A DNA stretch of 60,605 nt from a virus. The number at the start of each line of letters is the position of its first letter. Positions within the stretch are counted from its first letter, which is position 1. Both the position numbers and the translations under genes were made by a program. The stretch is taken from positions 1-60,605 of the IMG/VR virus record IMGVR_UViG_3300030329_002338. One strand, written 5' to 3'. Shown in pieces: positions 50,861 to 60,119 of this stretch. The notes under the pieces were generated by a model, which saw nothing but the letters and a program-made list of their open reading frames with translations, made no database searches and had not been told where the DNA came from.

Positions 50861-51569
50861 GTTGAGATGGGAACATGTACGAGATAATAAAAAGACTAGG
50901 CAGCCTGTCGATCTGGTAGTAACATCACCCCCTTACAATATGAATCTGCGTATACAAGATGGCAAGTATCGTAGCCGTCAGATTACTGAAGAGTTTAGTA
51001 ATAAGTATGATGGCTTCACAGATAACATGCCGATTGATGACTACACAAACTTTCATAGCTTGGTACTTGAAAGCCTACTAAGTATCTCTGACCTAATCTT
51101 CTATAATGTGGGCATTGTTACTGGTAGTAAACGTGCGTGGTTTAAGATAATTGGAGACTTCTCTAAGTATCTAAAGGAGATTATCATCTGGGATAAGGGG
51201 AACGGACAGCCAGCTATGCAACAACAAGTATTGAATCGGCGCTCTGAACTTATACTGGTGTTTGATAATGACTATCCTATTAGCAGACAGTTTAGAGATA
51301 AGGGTACGTTTGAACGTGGTACGTTGGATGATGTATGGAATATAGGTAGGCCACTACCACATGAGAAGGTAGATAATCATGCTGCACAAATGCCTGAAGC
51401 ATTAGTAGAAAGAATCCTCTTGAACTTCAGTGAAGAAGGTGATACAATCTATGATCCATTCATGGGCACAGGTACCACTGGTGTTGTAGCTAAGAGGTTG
51501 AATAGAAAATTCATAGGCAGTGAGTTAGTAAAGAGCTACTACAATACTGCACAAAAAAGATTGGGTTGA
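50817..51569 (+). CDS. DNA N6-adenine/N4-cytosine methyltransferase (beta class)
   Basis: TSPPYN (residues 36-41) is the catalytic motif IV of amino-methyltransferases and YDPFMGTGTTG (212-222) is the AdoMet-binding motif I; the order IV before I defines the beta class. Length 250 is that of a single-domain enzyme. No restriction enzyme is adjacent, so it is an orphan methylase that would protect phage DNA or alter regulation. Target sequence cannot be read from the gene. Confidence 0.92.
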   Translation: MSEIYHEDCLNTINRLRWEHVRDNKKTRQPVDLVVTSPPYNMNLRIQDGKYRSRQITEEFSNKYDGFTDNMPIDDYTNFHSLVLESLLSISDLIFYNVGIVTGSKRAWFKIIGDFSKYLKEIIIWDKGNGQPAMQQQVLNRRSELILVFDNDYPISRQFRDKGTFERGTLDDVWNIGRPLPHEKVDNHAAQMPEALVERILLNFSEEGDTIYDPFMGTGTTGVVAKRLNRKFIGSELVKSYYNTAQKRLG

Positions 51570-51570
51570 T

Positions 51571-52080
51571 ATGAGTACCTTTATAAACAAAGAACGTGCT
51601 GAATCTTTCACTAATATACTGAATGACCTTTCTATGAGAGTGTTCGGTAAAGAACCTTCGGAAGCTATACTAGCTGGTGAATGCCTAGGTTGTGGTATCA
51701 CTGTAGATTTAGATTCAATGCACATTGCTAGACAAGAACGCTATGGAATATGTGGTATGTGTAGTGACTGTCAAGCTACGTGGTTACCTGCTGACATCTT
51801 TGATTCTCCTGAGAATGAGGAACAGTTGAAGGGACAGTGGGGCGTACCTAAAAGGTTTAATCAACCACGCTATAAAAAATCACGAGAGAAAATTGTACGT
51901 GCTATGAAAAAGAATCATCCGTATAAGCCAATTGAGATTGAAGAACGGTCTGGTGTAGCAGGTACTACTATCATGCGGCACCTACAAGATATGCAACAGC
52001 ATAGGAAAGTATCCCAAATAGAAGTTAATAACAAGATAATGTATGTAAGATTGGTGGATGCGAAAGATGCAATGTCCTAA
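51571..52080 (+). CDS. Zinc-binding, winged-helix-like protein, 169 aa
   Basis: Residues 38-70 have CLGC and CGMC-SDC cysteine groups for a zinc site; residues 115-165 read as a winged helix (KPIEIEERSGVAGTTIMRHL, then a strand pair KVSQIEVNNKIMYVRL). A DNA-binding regulator is likely. Follows the methylase by one base after its stop. Confidence 0.6.
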   Translation: MSTFINKERAESFTNILNDLSMRVFGKEPSEAILAGECLGCGITVDLDSMHIARQERYGICGMCSDCQATWLPADIFDSPENEEQLKGQWGVPKRFNQPRYKKSREKIVRAMKKNHPYKPIEIEERSGVAGTTIMRHLQDMQQHRKVSQIEVNNKIMYVRLVDAKDAMS

Positions 52081-52264
52081 CTGTAAGTCCCGGTCAGTAC
52101 GTGAAGATGATCCGGGAGAATACATGTGTAATATATGCGGTCATATGATGTACGATAAGGACACAATGATACGTGTCATGACAGCACTATCAAGTGACAT
52201 CGTACTAACGGCTACAGAAACACAACGTAGAAGGTTCCCCACTATAGGAGGGCAGAGGATATGA
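52058..52264 (+). CDS. Zinc-ribbon protein, 68 aa
   Basis: CPNC and CNIC, 18 residues apart, with basic residues between, form a TFIIB/Zpr-like zinc ribbon (MQCPNCKSRSVREDD, YMCNICGHMM). ATG 52058 and 52067 are both possible. Overlaps the upstream gene by 23 bases. Probably binds nucleic acid or polymerase. Confidence 0.6.
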   Translation: MRKMQCPNCKSRSVREDDPGEYMCNICGHMMYDKDTMIRVMTALSSDIVLTATETQRRRFPTIGGQRI

Positions 52265-52425
52265 GTAAGATAGTATATGATAGTGAGTGTTGGTTCTGTG
52301 AGGAAGGCATAGAGAAGGGTGAGGAGACATGGTGTACGGCTGATGGCTATGATGCGCACAAATTTTGTTGGGAGTCAGCCGCAGATAGTCCAGATGTATG
52401 GACAGCGAGACAGATATATGGATAA
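52261..52425 (+). CDS. Small cysteine-rich protein, 54 aa
   Basis: A short gene linked by ATGA to the upstream stop. Cys10 and Cys13 (CWFC), Cys25, and His33/Cys36 form a plausible zinc site. The rest is acidic and tryptophan-rich. Too short for usual cut-offs, but position and coupling support it. Confidence 0.6.
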   Translation: MSKIVYDSECWFCEEGIEKGEETWCTADGYDAHKFCWESAADSPDVWTARQIYG

Positions 52426-52463
52426 AGTATGGATAAGTTACATACCTTTTGAGGAGGTTGAGT

Positions 52464-54809
52464 ATGATATTACTATTCGACCTGCCAAGTCTACACAAGA
52501 TGATGAGTCCTCCATTAGATACCAAGCTGGTAAATCTAATAGCACTGAGGATGTCATACAAACTAAAGATGGTGCACTACCCTGATACTATTGTAGTGTT
52601 TAATACTGAGGATAATCGTGGTGCTTTCTTTCAAGACTGCCACTACACCACCAATGTATTAAACAGTATCAAACGGGCAGGGATAGCATTCGATGATGCA
52701 GTTATTATGTCAGCTAATCCTGAAGTGCTGGCTTTAAATAACTATGGTGCCACTAGCTATAGACCATCTGAGAACTGGCTAGACCCACAAGAAGTTACTG
52801 CCAACAGAGTTAAGCTTGACCTAGGATATGACCCTAGAGATGTTAGCTTCTTTGCCAAGCAGAAGATTGTGGAGCCTAGCAAGGCAGCTAAGATGAAGGC
52901 AGGTCAGACAAGAAAGAAGCGGTGGGATTGGGCTGAGAATCCTATGGAAGGAGAGATCAAGTTGAAATCTATCGCAGATAATATACATGTTAAGGTGGGT
53001 AGGGAATCATTCTCTAACTATGAGGTGATACAAGACCTCCCTGACTTCTTGACAAAACTATCTAAAGTTGATATAGTAGGGTGGGATACGGAAACTAATG
53101 GACTTAGTTGGCAGAACAACCATATCGTAGGAGAATCATTTAGCTTCGACGGTAAGCATGGGTACTACCTGCCAGTATCTCACAATACAGAAGGTGAATA
53201 TAAGAATGTACCATGGGGTGAGGTGAAGGATAAGCTTCATCCTATGTTGGCTAAGAAAACCTTAGTCGGTGCCAACCTCTCTTTTGATGTGCTGATGGCA
53301 GCTGAACATGGACTAGGGTTCCCTACTAATCTATTAGATGTGCAAGGGTTTGCCTATATGTTAGGTATGCATGTACCACAACCTAACAAACTAGGGCTGA
53401 AGGCATTGTCGGCTGATATACTCGGTGATGTCATGGAAGAGTTTGGTGCAGTAACAAAGGGGGATACCTTTGATAACATTGACATTGCTCGTGGTGCTCC
53501 TTACGCTGCTGATGATGCCGTCAAGTCGTTTCGATTAGGACAGGTATTAGGTAAGCGATTAACTGAGGAGCAACACAAAAGATACACAGAGATAGAGATG
53601 CCATTCTTATCAGCATGTATACGCATGTCTTACAATGGTATGTTCTTAAATATGGAGAAGCTAAGTCCTCTGCTCCATGAGTTAGAGGGTCGTGCTGAAC
53701 TATTAAACAGTAGAATACAGATGTACAATGGCGAAGAGATGAATGTCAATAGCCCGGTACAGCTAGGCAAGCTACTGTTCAAGAAGCTAGGGCTACCTAC
53801 AACAGCACGTACCAAGACAGGGTACTCCACATCAAAGGCAGAGCTTGAACGTATCGAGAACACACATGAAGTGGTTGGTATTATACTAGAGTATAGAGAG
53901 TTAGCAAAGTTAATTAACACCTATCTCAAGGGATACCCTGACCACATCGGTACGGACAATCGTATACATTCAAGGCTTAATCCATTCAGAGTAATAACAG
54001 GTAGGCTGGCATCAACCGAGCCAAACCTAATGAACATACCGATAAGGACAGATAATGGCAAATCAATCAGAAGATTATTTGAAGGTGAGGGGGAACACGT
54101 ACTCTTGTCAGCTGATGCAGCACAACTTGAGTATAGGATTCTTGCACACTACTCTAAAAACCGGACCCTCGTTGACGCTTTCTCTGACGAGACAAGAGAT
54201 GTCCACAAAGAAATGGCATCGCTTATCTTTGAAGTTCCTGTTAGTGAGATTACCGGAGACCAAAGAAGTGCAGCTAAAAATATCGTATACGCCGTTATCT
54301 ACGGGGCCTCTCCCATAAAGATATCTGCGATGTTGAATAGACCAGTGGATTATGCAGCCAATGTACTTAACAAGATTGCATCAAACATACCAGAGATTGA
54401 ACGCTTACGTACAGCAGTTATTACTGATGCTCGCAAGTATGGGTATGTTGAATCACTTGGAGGTCACAGGTCATACATACACGGCATCAATTCATACAAT
54501 AGTTCTGAACGTGGCGCAGCAGAACGGTCAGCATTTGATTCCCTCTTCCAAGGGACAGCAAGTGGTGACATCACAAAAATAGCAACCAACAAGATACAAG
54601 AATTACTTGACAAAATATATCCGGATAAATTTAATCCCGGTATAAAGTTGGTGCAACAAATACATGATGAAGTATTACTGGAGGGCGATGAACAAGAACT
54701 TACAAGTATAGCACCGGAGGTACTGTCAGCATTTGAAGATGCAATGTCATTAGACGTACCACTTGTTGCAGAGTACTCGATAGGAAAAAACTGGGGCGAT
54801 ATACACTAG
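52464..54809 (+). CDS. DNA polymerase family A with 3'-5' exonuclease
   Basis: The phage replicase. ATG 52464 is chosen because GAGGAGGTTGAGT precedes it (an earlier TTG is weak). Exonuclease domain: GWDTETNGL with Asp208/Glu210, ANLSFDVLM, and YAADDAVKS. Polymerase domain: motif A LSADAAQLEYR with Asp551, O-helix RSAAKNIVYAVIYG with Arg601, Lys605 and Tyr609, and motif C QIHDEVLL with Asp735. Tyr609 occupies the E. coli Phe762 position. An N-terminal 180 residues precede the exonuclease. It starts the replication module. Confidence 0.95.
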   Translation: MILLFDLPSLHKMMSPPLDTKLVNLIALRMSYKLKMVHYPDTIVVFNTEDNRGAFFQDCHYTTNVLNSIKRAGIAFDDAVIMSANPEVLALNNYGATSYRPSENWLDPQEVTANRVKLDLGYDPRDVSFFAKQKIVEPSKAAKMKAGQTRKKRWDWAENPMEGEIKLKSIADNIHVKVGRESFSNYEVIQDLPDFLTKLSKVDIVGWDTETNGLSWQNNHIVGESFSFDGKHGYYLPVSHNTEGEYKNVPWGEVKDKLHPMLAKKTLVGANLSFDVLMAAEHGLGFPTNLLDVQGFAYMLGMHVPQPNKLGLKALSADILGDVMEEFGAVTKGDTFDNIDIARGAPYAADDAVKSFRLGQVLGKRLTEEQHKRYTEIEMPFLSACIRMSYNGMFLNMEKLSPLLHELEGRAELLNSRIQMYNGEEMNVNSPVQLGKLLFKKLGLPTTARTKTGYSTSKAELERIENTHEVVGIILEYRELAKLINTYLKGYPDHIGTDNRIHSRLNPFRVITGRLASTEPNLMNIPIRTDNGKSIRRLFEGEGEHVLLSADAAQLEYRILAHYSKNRTLVDAFSDETRDVHKEMASLIFEVPVSEITGDQRSAAKNIVYAVIYGASPIKISAMLNRPVDYAANVLNKIASNIPEIERLRTAVITDARKYGYVESLGGHRSYIHGINSYNSSERGAAERSAFDSLFQGTASGDITKIATNKIQELLDKIYPDKFNPGIKLVQQIHDEVLLEGDEQELTSIAPEVLSAFEDAMSLDVPLVAEYSIGKNWGDIH

Positions 54810-54821
54810 AAAGGAATTAGT

Positions 54822-55814
54822 ATGGCTCACTTAGTAGAAGAAGGTTCTGCGGTATACGCAGAGAAACCAGCGTGGCATGGAGTAGGTATAACAGTACCTG
54901 AGAACTTCACCACAGAACAGGCATTGAAGTTAGGGAACTTTAATTACAAAGTATCTAAGTCTCCTCTCTTTATTAAAGATGGATGGCGTGATGTACCTGT
55001 ACCGAATCAGGTAGCAGTTGTACGAGAAGATACACAACAGATTCTCGGTATCACATCTGATAAGTATGAACCGTTTCAAAACATAGAGGCAATCAACTGG
55101 GCAGATAGTCTGCTACAAGATGGTATTGCTCGTTGGGAATCAATGATGGTTCTTGATGGTGGTAAGAAGTTTGCCGGGCTTATGAAGCTTGAGGAAGATA
55201 TGCGAGTTGGTGATGAAGATTACTGGCAGTACTTCCTTATCTCAACAGGACATGATGGTAAGTATGCTATCCACCTGCTCCCAACAAATGTTCGGGTAGT
55301 GTGCTATAATACACTTACCGCTGCAACACAGAGCAGATACTGGACACAGAGTAAAGCATCCTTTAAGGTACGCCACAATACTAACATGCGTACCAACCTT
55401 GAAATTGCACGGGAATCAGTACTAATAACTACTGCGGCAAACAGACGTATGAAAGAGTGGCTAGAGAAAGCTATGCTCGTTAACTTAGCAGCCTCTAGAG
55501 AGAAGGATATTCTCAACCACTTATTCGGTGACCCTACAGGGGATGACATGACTAGCTGGCAAAAGAATCAACGTAACATCTTTGTTACTCAGTTCCTTGA
55601 TGAGGAATATGATCGTAACGGAGAGACTGCGTACTCATTCTTACAGGCTGCTTCAGGTTATGCTGACCATGGTATTCCGTTTAACAAGCGTGAGTCTGCT
55701 ACCGTTAGAACACAGAGTGAACGTAGGTTCGCATCTGCTATGGTAGGTGGTCGTGGGGAACAGATAAAGAAAAAGACATTCGCAGCACTAGATGCATTAG
55801 GAGTCGGTAGTTGA
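54822..55814 (+). CDS. DUF932/phage-plasmid-like protein, 330 aa
   Basis: The string AVYAEKPAWHGVGITV near the start, then VAVVREDTQQILGITSDKY and LLPTNVRVVCYNTLTAA in the middle, are marks of the DUF932 (TIGR03299) family, common next to replication and recombination genes in phages and plasmids. Exact function unknown. Ribosome site AAAGGAATTAGT. Its stop overlaps the next gene's TTG. Confidence 0.85.
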   Translation: MAHLVEEGSAVYAEKPAWHGVGITVPENFTTEQALKLGNFNYKVSKSPLFIKDGWRDVPVPNQVAVVREDTQQILGITSDKYEPFQNIEAINWADSLLQDGIARWESMMVLDGGKKFAGLMKLEEDMRVGDEDYWQYFLISTGHDGKYAIHLLPTNVRVVCYNTLTAATQSRYWTQSKASFKVRHNTNMRTNLEIARESVLITTAANRRMKEWLEKAMLVNLAASREKDILNHLFGDPTGDDMTSWQKNQRNIFVTQFLDEEYDRNGETAYSFLQAASGYADHGIPFNKRESATVRTQSERRFASAMVGGRGEQIKKKTFAALDALGVGS

Positions 55815-56155
55815 GTATACTAGATGAGATTGAAGAGATAGCAAAGAAAGAGTTTGATTCATGGACAGAAGACATGTACATGAATGCTGTTATACGATTA
55901 ATAACTCTTGAACTATTTATTAGGATGCAGCAAACAGAAGATGGAACACTCCGTCATATCTGGTTGACTAGCTCCAATCATCCTCTATTACTTAATGTTT
56001 TTAATAAGACAGAACATATGTCGTTTTCAGATGAACTAATGGATGCAATAACAACTGCATACGCTAATCTTCTGGACCTAGATGATATGGAAGTTGCATC
56101 ATTAATACAGTCAATAATAACCGCTGAAGATTTGGAAGGAGACTCGGAATATTAG
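55811..56155 (+). CDS. Hypothetical helical protein, 114 aa (TTG start)
   Basis: The TTG start overlaps the DUF932 stop (TTGA). Acidic and helical throughout (ILDEIEEIAKKEFDSWTED, MDAITTAYANLLDLDD). It overlaps the helicase start region. No family recognised. Confidence 0.55.
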   Translation: MSILDEIEEIAKKEFDSWTEDMYMNAVIRLITLELFIRMQQTEDGTLRHIWLTSSNHPLLLNVFNKTEHMSFSDELMDAITTAYANLLDLDDMEVASLIQSIITAEDLEGDSEY

Positions 56156-57729
56156 TAGCATCAACCCCAAGAGAATACGGGTTAGATGAGAATGAATGGT
56201 ATCCTAATCAGCAAGAACTAGCTCAAAAGATTTTGGACTGGTATGAAACTGATAAACGATTCCTTGTTCTCGTCGCCCCAACAGGTACTGGCAAATCTCT
56301 ATTGTCAGTGGTAGCACAACGAGCGTTAGAGAAACGTACTCATGTTGTGGTATCTACGCTTAGGTTACAGGATCAACTACGTTCCTCCTTTTCCTTTGCA
56401 CCTGTGTTAAAAGGTAGAGATAATTATGAATGTCTTATCGCAGATGTATCTGTAACACAAGCACCCTGTCAAGTAGGGTTTCAATGTGCAGTTAAATCAT
56501 CATGTGATTACTTCATAGATAGGGAGAGTGCATACGTTTCAGACTTTGCAATCTTTAATTACCCTCTGTATATGTACACGTCAGAGTTCTCAACGACATT
56601 CAAACAGCCTGAACTGCTGTTCTGTGATGAGGCACATTTGTCTAACCTAGAGTTAGAGAAGCATGTGTCTGCTGAGATATCTGACCGGGATATAGGCTCG
56701 ATGTCATGGCGTAGACCACGTAATCTTACGGTGGAAGGTATGTCAGACTGGGCCGCAGAAAATATGCCAGAGGTAGAAGAAGAGCTACAACGTGCTCGAT
56801 TATGGATTTATGGTATAACTGGTGGGGCTGCTGGAGATAGAATCAAAGGTAGTACAACCGATTATAAACGAGCCATGTCGAGATACGGTAAGTATCAGAG
56901 GCTTGCTCGTAACCTGACCTTGATGATACGAGCCGGTGTAGATTTAGAAAATGGCAAGCCGTGGGTATTTGATAAGATTGGTTCTGTGTATAAGTTGCGA
57001 CCTGTATTCGTAAGGGACTATACAAACTATCTCTTCGGAGATGTACCCAAAGTAGTACTAATGACCGCTACTATGAATCACGATGATATTGATAGACTCG
57101 GTATAGAGGACTATGATATAATAGAGACAGATAGTGTCTATGAAGTGAAACGTAGACCTGTTTATTACAGGCCAGTGGGCAGAATGTCTGCTAAGTCTGA
57201 GTCTAGTTTAATGCCAGCCATGATAGATGAAATTGATACTATCATTGGTGCACATATGGCTAGACAACACAAAGGAATTATTCACACTGTAAGTTATGCT
57301 CGAGCCGAGTTGATTAGAAACAATTCTAAATACAGACGACTCATGATGACACACAGTGCGAGTAATAAAAATGAAATTATTCGGGAATTCAAAGAATCGG
57401 AGGAGGCTAGTATACTTTTATCGCCCTCTATTTTAGAAGGCGAAGACTTCCCGCATGATGAATGTCGTTACGTCATTATGCCCAAGGTACCTTACCTGTC
57501 TCTTGGGGATAAAGTAGTACGAGAACGGCTCTCTGAAGACCCTGATTGGTACACATGGAAAGCAATTTCAGATATCATTCAAGGCTCAGGAAGAGGTATG
57601 AGGAATGAGAAAGACTTCTGTTCTATCTATATCCTTGACGCAATGTTTGAGGACATAGCTAGGAAACATAAGGCTGACATTCCGCAGTGGTTTCTTGAAG
57701 CCATCAAGTACCTAGAAATAAATTTGTAA
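56149..57729 (+). CDS. DinG/XPD-like Fe-S DNA helicase, 526 aa
   Basis: Superfamily 2 helicase motor: APTGTGKS (residues 43-50), DEAH at 160-163, a late IHTVSYARAEL and IIQGSGRGMRNE (motif VI). Between motifs I and II four cysteines (95, 107, 113, 119) in YEC, APC, FQC and SSCDY sit as in the 4Fe-4S domain of XPD and DinG. The first standard start codon in frame is TTG 56233, but the upstream frame reads as protein (YGLDENEWYPNQQELAQKI) and an AAGGAG is 7 bases before ATA 56149, so an ATA start is likely. It would unwind DNA for replication or repair. Confidence 0.85.
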   Translation: MLVASTPREYGLDENEWYPNQQELAQKILDWYETDKRFLVLVAPTGTGKSLLSVVAQRALEKRTHVVVSTLRLQDQLRSSFSFAPVLKGRDNYECLIADVSVTQAPCQVGFQCAVKSSCDYFIDRESAYVSDFAIFNYPLYMYTSEFSTTFKQPELLFCDEAHLSNLELEKHVSAEISDRDIGSMSWRRPRNLTVEGMSDWAAENMPEVEEELQRARLWIYGITGGAAGDRIKGSTTDYKRAMSRYGKYQRLARNLTLMIRAGVDLENGKPWVFDKIGSVYKLRPVFVRDYTNYLFGDVPKVVLMTATMNHDDIDRLGIEDYDIIETDSVYEVKRRPVYYRPVGRMSAKSESSLMPAMIDEIDTIIGAHMARQHKGIIHTVSYARAELIRNNSKYRRLMMTHSASNKNEIIREFKESEEASILLSPSILEGEDFPHDECRYVIMPKVPYLSLGDKVVRERLSEDPDWYTWKAISDIIQGSGRGMRNEKDFCSIYILDAMFEDIARKHKADIPQWFLEAIKYLEINL

Positions 57730-57750
57730 ATAGATAAGGAAATATATATA

Positions 57751-58299
57751 ATGGCTACAGAAGAAATTGAGGTGTTGGAATTGGGTGAAGATCTTCTTGA
57801 CGCAAACAACGTCTCTGACCGAACGGTCATCTTAGCAGAAATTGCAGGGGAACCTGTGTTTCAAAAGCGAACGATCACTTACAACGACAAGGAAACTGGT
57901 GAAGAGCGTTCATTCCCTAAAGTGGAATTGAAATGGTCTTACCGCCAGATACACCCTGAAGTTTCGAGTCCTGATCGTGACATATACATCAACATTAGTC
58001 GAGCGCAAGCTGAAGCGTTGGAAGCAGGTAAGTCTCCATCCATGCATGCCAAGACTGATCTTGGTAGGATAACCAGACAGTGTTCAGACGCTGGATTGCC
58101 GAACCCCGGTAGTTCTGACCTAGTTGGTAAAGTCCTAGTACTTGCATCGTACACTGAGGAATTCCGTGGTCGTACTGAGCGCAAGTATGATGTGCTAGCA
58201 ACTGTTGGAAGTGCAGAAGACTTTGACCTTGAGCGTGGCATTGCCATTGTTCAAGACGAAGCTCTTGCATCAAAGCAGCAAGTATCAGCTAGCTACTAG
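57751..58299 (+). CDS. Possible ssDNA-binding protein, 182 aa
   Basis: A beta-rich, acidic-tailed protein with KRTITYNDKETGEERSFPKV, DIYINISRAQAEAL and VGKVLVLASYTEEFRGRTER, a shape like OB-fold binding proteins and a place between helicase and recombination nuclease where phages often keep their SSB. No classical SSB tail. The assignment is from context and composition. Confidence 0.45.
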   Translation: MATEEIEVLELGEDLLDANNVSDRTVILAEIAGEPVFQKRTITYNDKETGEERSFPKVELKWSYRQIHPEVSSPDRDIYINISRAQAEALEAGKSPSMHAKTDLGRITRQCSDAGLPNPGSSDLVGKVLVLASYTEEFRGRTERKYDVLATVGSAEDFDLERGIAIVQDEALASKQQVSASY

Positions 58300-58323
58300 C
58301 GAATAACTCCTCCGATTAGGGGG

Positions 58324-58352
58324 TTGCCAAATGTCTGCAGATATGTTATAAT
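58324..58352 (+). promoter_or_regulatory. Promoter in front of structured element E6
   Basis: TTGCCA (58324-58329), 17 bases, perfect TATAAT (58347-58352). The start near 58359 is 17 bases before the 18-bp helix of E6. The promoter's spacer lies in an inverted repeat (ATGTCTGCA/TGTAGACAT, 58331-58365) that could be an operator. Confidence 0.7.
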
Positions 58353-58375
58353 TATGTGTAGACATATTGGTGACC

Positions 58376-58517
58376 TCTTTGGAAGTTATCAAGGATTATT
58401 GAGTCTCATACTTACATGATTCCCCAATCATATGAGACAACATTTAAGGTGACGCGAAGGGGGAACTCGCTGAATAAGTCCTTACGTGCCTAGCACATTC
58501 TTGATAGTTTCCAAAGA
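58376..58517 (+). ncRNA. Element E6: 142-nt structured RNA or leader
   Basis: An 18-bp closing helix (TCTTTGGAAGTTATCAAG with CTTGATAGTTTCCAAAGA, two GU) encloses hairpin A TCTCAT/ATGAGA plus ATGATT/AATCAT with a CCCC loop (58404-58437), hairpin B GCGA/TCGC with an AGGGGGAAC loop (58454-58470), and hairpin C GTGC-CTA-GCAC (58486-58496). It lies between the promoter and the Cas4-like gene in the 238-base gap 58300-58537. It may be a regulatory leader or a free RNA. Same total and closing-helix length as E5. Confidence 0.65.
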
Positions 58518-58537
58518 AGTCATCAATAGGATCAAAT

Positions 58538-59335
58538 ATGAAAACATTATCATACAGTGGCTTATCACTCTTCTCAGAATGTCCAGAACGATTTCGACGA
58601 GAGAAGATGTCGGATTTGGAACTGGACTACCAAGTCACACAGAATACTGTGCGTGGAACAATCATCCACAAGTTCATGGAAGACGTTATCAATATATACA
58701 TCAAGTCGGGAAACTGGCTTGATCAAGATACTGCTATTGAACATATGGAAACAATCTGGAACGAAGGCTTTGATAACGATAACGGTGTTAACGTATTAGA
58801 TACCTGTCCGTGGAACGGTGATTTCCTAGAGAAGTCCGTAGAAGATTCAAAGCTACTCGTACCCCAGATGTACGATGAGATATTCCCCTACCTAAGTAAC
58901 CCTATAGCAACTGAACAACATCTTGAGATGAACATCAATAAGAAGTGGAAGCTTCATGGGTACCTTGACTATATGGGGGAACCCGCTACAATAATAGACT
59001 GGAAGACTAAGACAAGCCCGATGAATGAACGGTGGCTTGACCAAGACTTACAGGCTACGGTATATGCTGCGCTTAGTGGATGGGATAAAGTGTCCGTTCA
59101 CTTTGTACAGTTTATATTCTTAAAAACAAAAGGCCCACGTATTGTGTGGTCAACAACGAATAGAGATAGGAGGCATACTGATTGGTTATTAAATGACATG
59201 ATACCACAAGTCATTCGGTCACTAGATGAGAAGATTACTCCTCCTACTCCCGGATGGTGGTGTGGCAACTGTCCATTACCGTGTGATGCATTACCAAATG
59301 TGTCAGTGAATGTAGAAAGTTTAACGTATGTATAA
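58538..59335 (+). CDS. Cas4/RecB-like PD-(D/E)xK exonuclease
   Basis: The protein has the four landmarks of RecB/Cas4-family nucleases: GTIIHKFME with His44, LHGYLDYM with Asp144, IIDWKTKT with Asp154 and Lys156, and QDLQATVYA near 169-177, plus a C-terminal cysteine cluster (CGNCPLPC) that with the early Cys15 could hold an Fe-S cluster. It would resect DNA ends in recombination with the Sak4-like ATPase. It overlaps that gene by eight bases. Confidence 0.9.
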   Translation: MKTLSYSGLSLFSECPERFRREKMSDLELDYQVTQNTVRGTIIHKFMEDVINIYIKSGNWLDQDTAIEHMETIWNEGFDNDNGVNVLDTCPWNGDFLEKSVEDSKLLVPQMYDEIFPYLSNPIATEQHLEMNINKKWKLHGYLDYMGEPATIIDWKTKTSPMNERWLDQDLQATVYAALSGWDKVSVHFVQFIFLKTKGPRIVWSTTNRDRRHTDWLLNDMIPQVIRSLDEKITPPTPGWWCGNCPLPCDALPNVSVNVESLTYV

Positions 59336-60116
59336 AGAAACAATATTAATAGTAGGTCCAGATAGTTCCGGCAAGTCATCATCACTGTTGGATATCGCAG
59401 ACAAGCATCCAGATTCTAAGATCTTCATGATAGATCTAGAAAACAAACTAGGCAAGTTACTTGATGGTTTGTACCCTGACCTTGAGATTGAGGTCGAACC
59501 GTGCTTGAACTGGGATCAGTTAGCTGATGCTTTTAACAAAGCAAAGCAGACACTAAAAGCTGGTGACTGGCTCATGATAGATGGGTTGGATAAAGCATGG
59601 GACCTAGTACAAGCAGATTATGAAATGAAAGTCAACGGTATCACACTCTCTAATAGAGTGGAGGAACTACGACTAGGTACGTCAGCTCCGGGTATTGACA
59701 AGTGGGGTTGGTGTAAGACAAAGCACAACAAAGATTTCTTAGATGTAGCTACGGGCCGTGCACCGTTTCATGTAGCTGCTACAGCATGGGCACATCCAGT
59801 AGATATAGAGGGTGTAGGTGCTGACAAAGATATAACAGTACGTGAGACCACAGCTATGTGGAAGCAAGCAGGGTTTAAACCCGGCGGAGAGAAACGTAAT
59901 ACTCAACGCTTTGATACTGTGTTCGCACTGAATCTAAAGATGGCTCCGGTTAGTTACCAGATAGCCACAATGAAAGACAAGGTACGTCCGTACCTAGGCA
60001 ACAACAAGTCTAGTCTTTGGTCTACGTTCGATATTGAACAAGGACTATGGGACACTTACGTACAGGCTTGTGAAGATGTAAAGGCAAGTGGAGGGCGAGT
60101 TATACTACCCGCATAA
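59328..60116 (+). CDS. Sak4-like RecA-fold ATPase
   Basis: Walker A GPDSSGKS (residues 10-17) and Walker B WLMIDGLD (about 80-87) in a compact 262-residue RecA-like core are typical of Sak4 single-strand annealing/recombination proteins that work with SSB and an exonuclease. The neighbours (Cas4-like nuclease, ERCC4 nuclease) support this. FKPGGEKRNTQRFDTVFAL near 190 is the family-like late segment. Confidence 0.85.
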   Translation: MYKETILIVGPDSSGKSSSLLDIADKHPDSKIFMIDLENKLGKLLDGLYPDLEIEVEPCLNWDQLADAFNKAKQTLKAGDWLMIDGLDKAWDLVQADYEMKVNGITLSNRVEELRLGTSAPGIDKWGWCKTKHNKDFLDVATGRAPFHVAATAWAHPVDIEGVGADKDITVRETTAMWKQAGFKPGGEKRNTQRFDTVFALNLKMAPVSYQIATMKDKVRPYLGNNKSSLWSTFDIEQGLWDTYVQACEDVKASGGRVILPA

Positions 60117-60119
60117 GTA

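Noticed and set aside
58300-58537. Group I intron or intron remnant
   Set aside because: The region lies between two complete genes, and I cannot find the P/Q/R/S core or a G-binding P7 helix.
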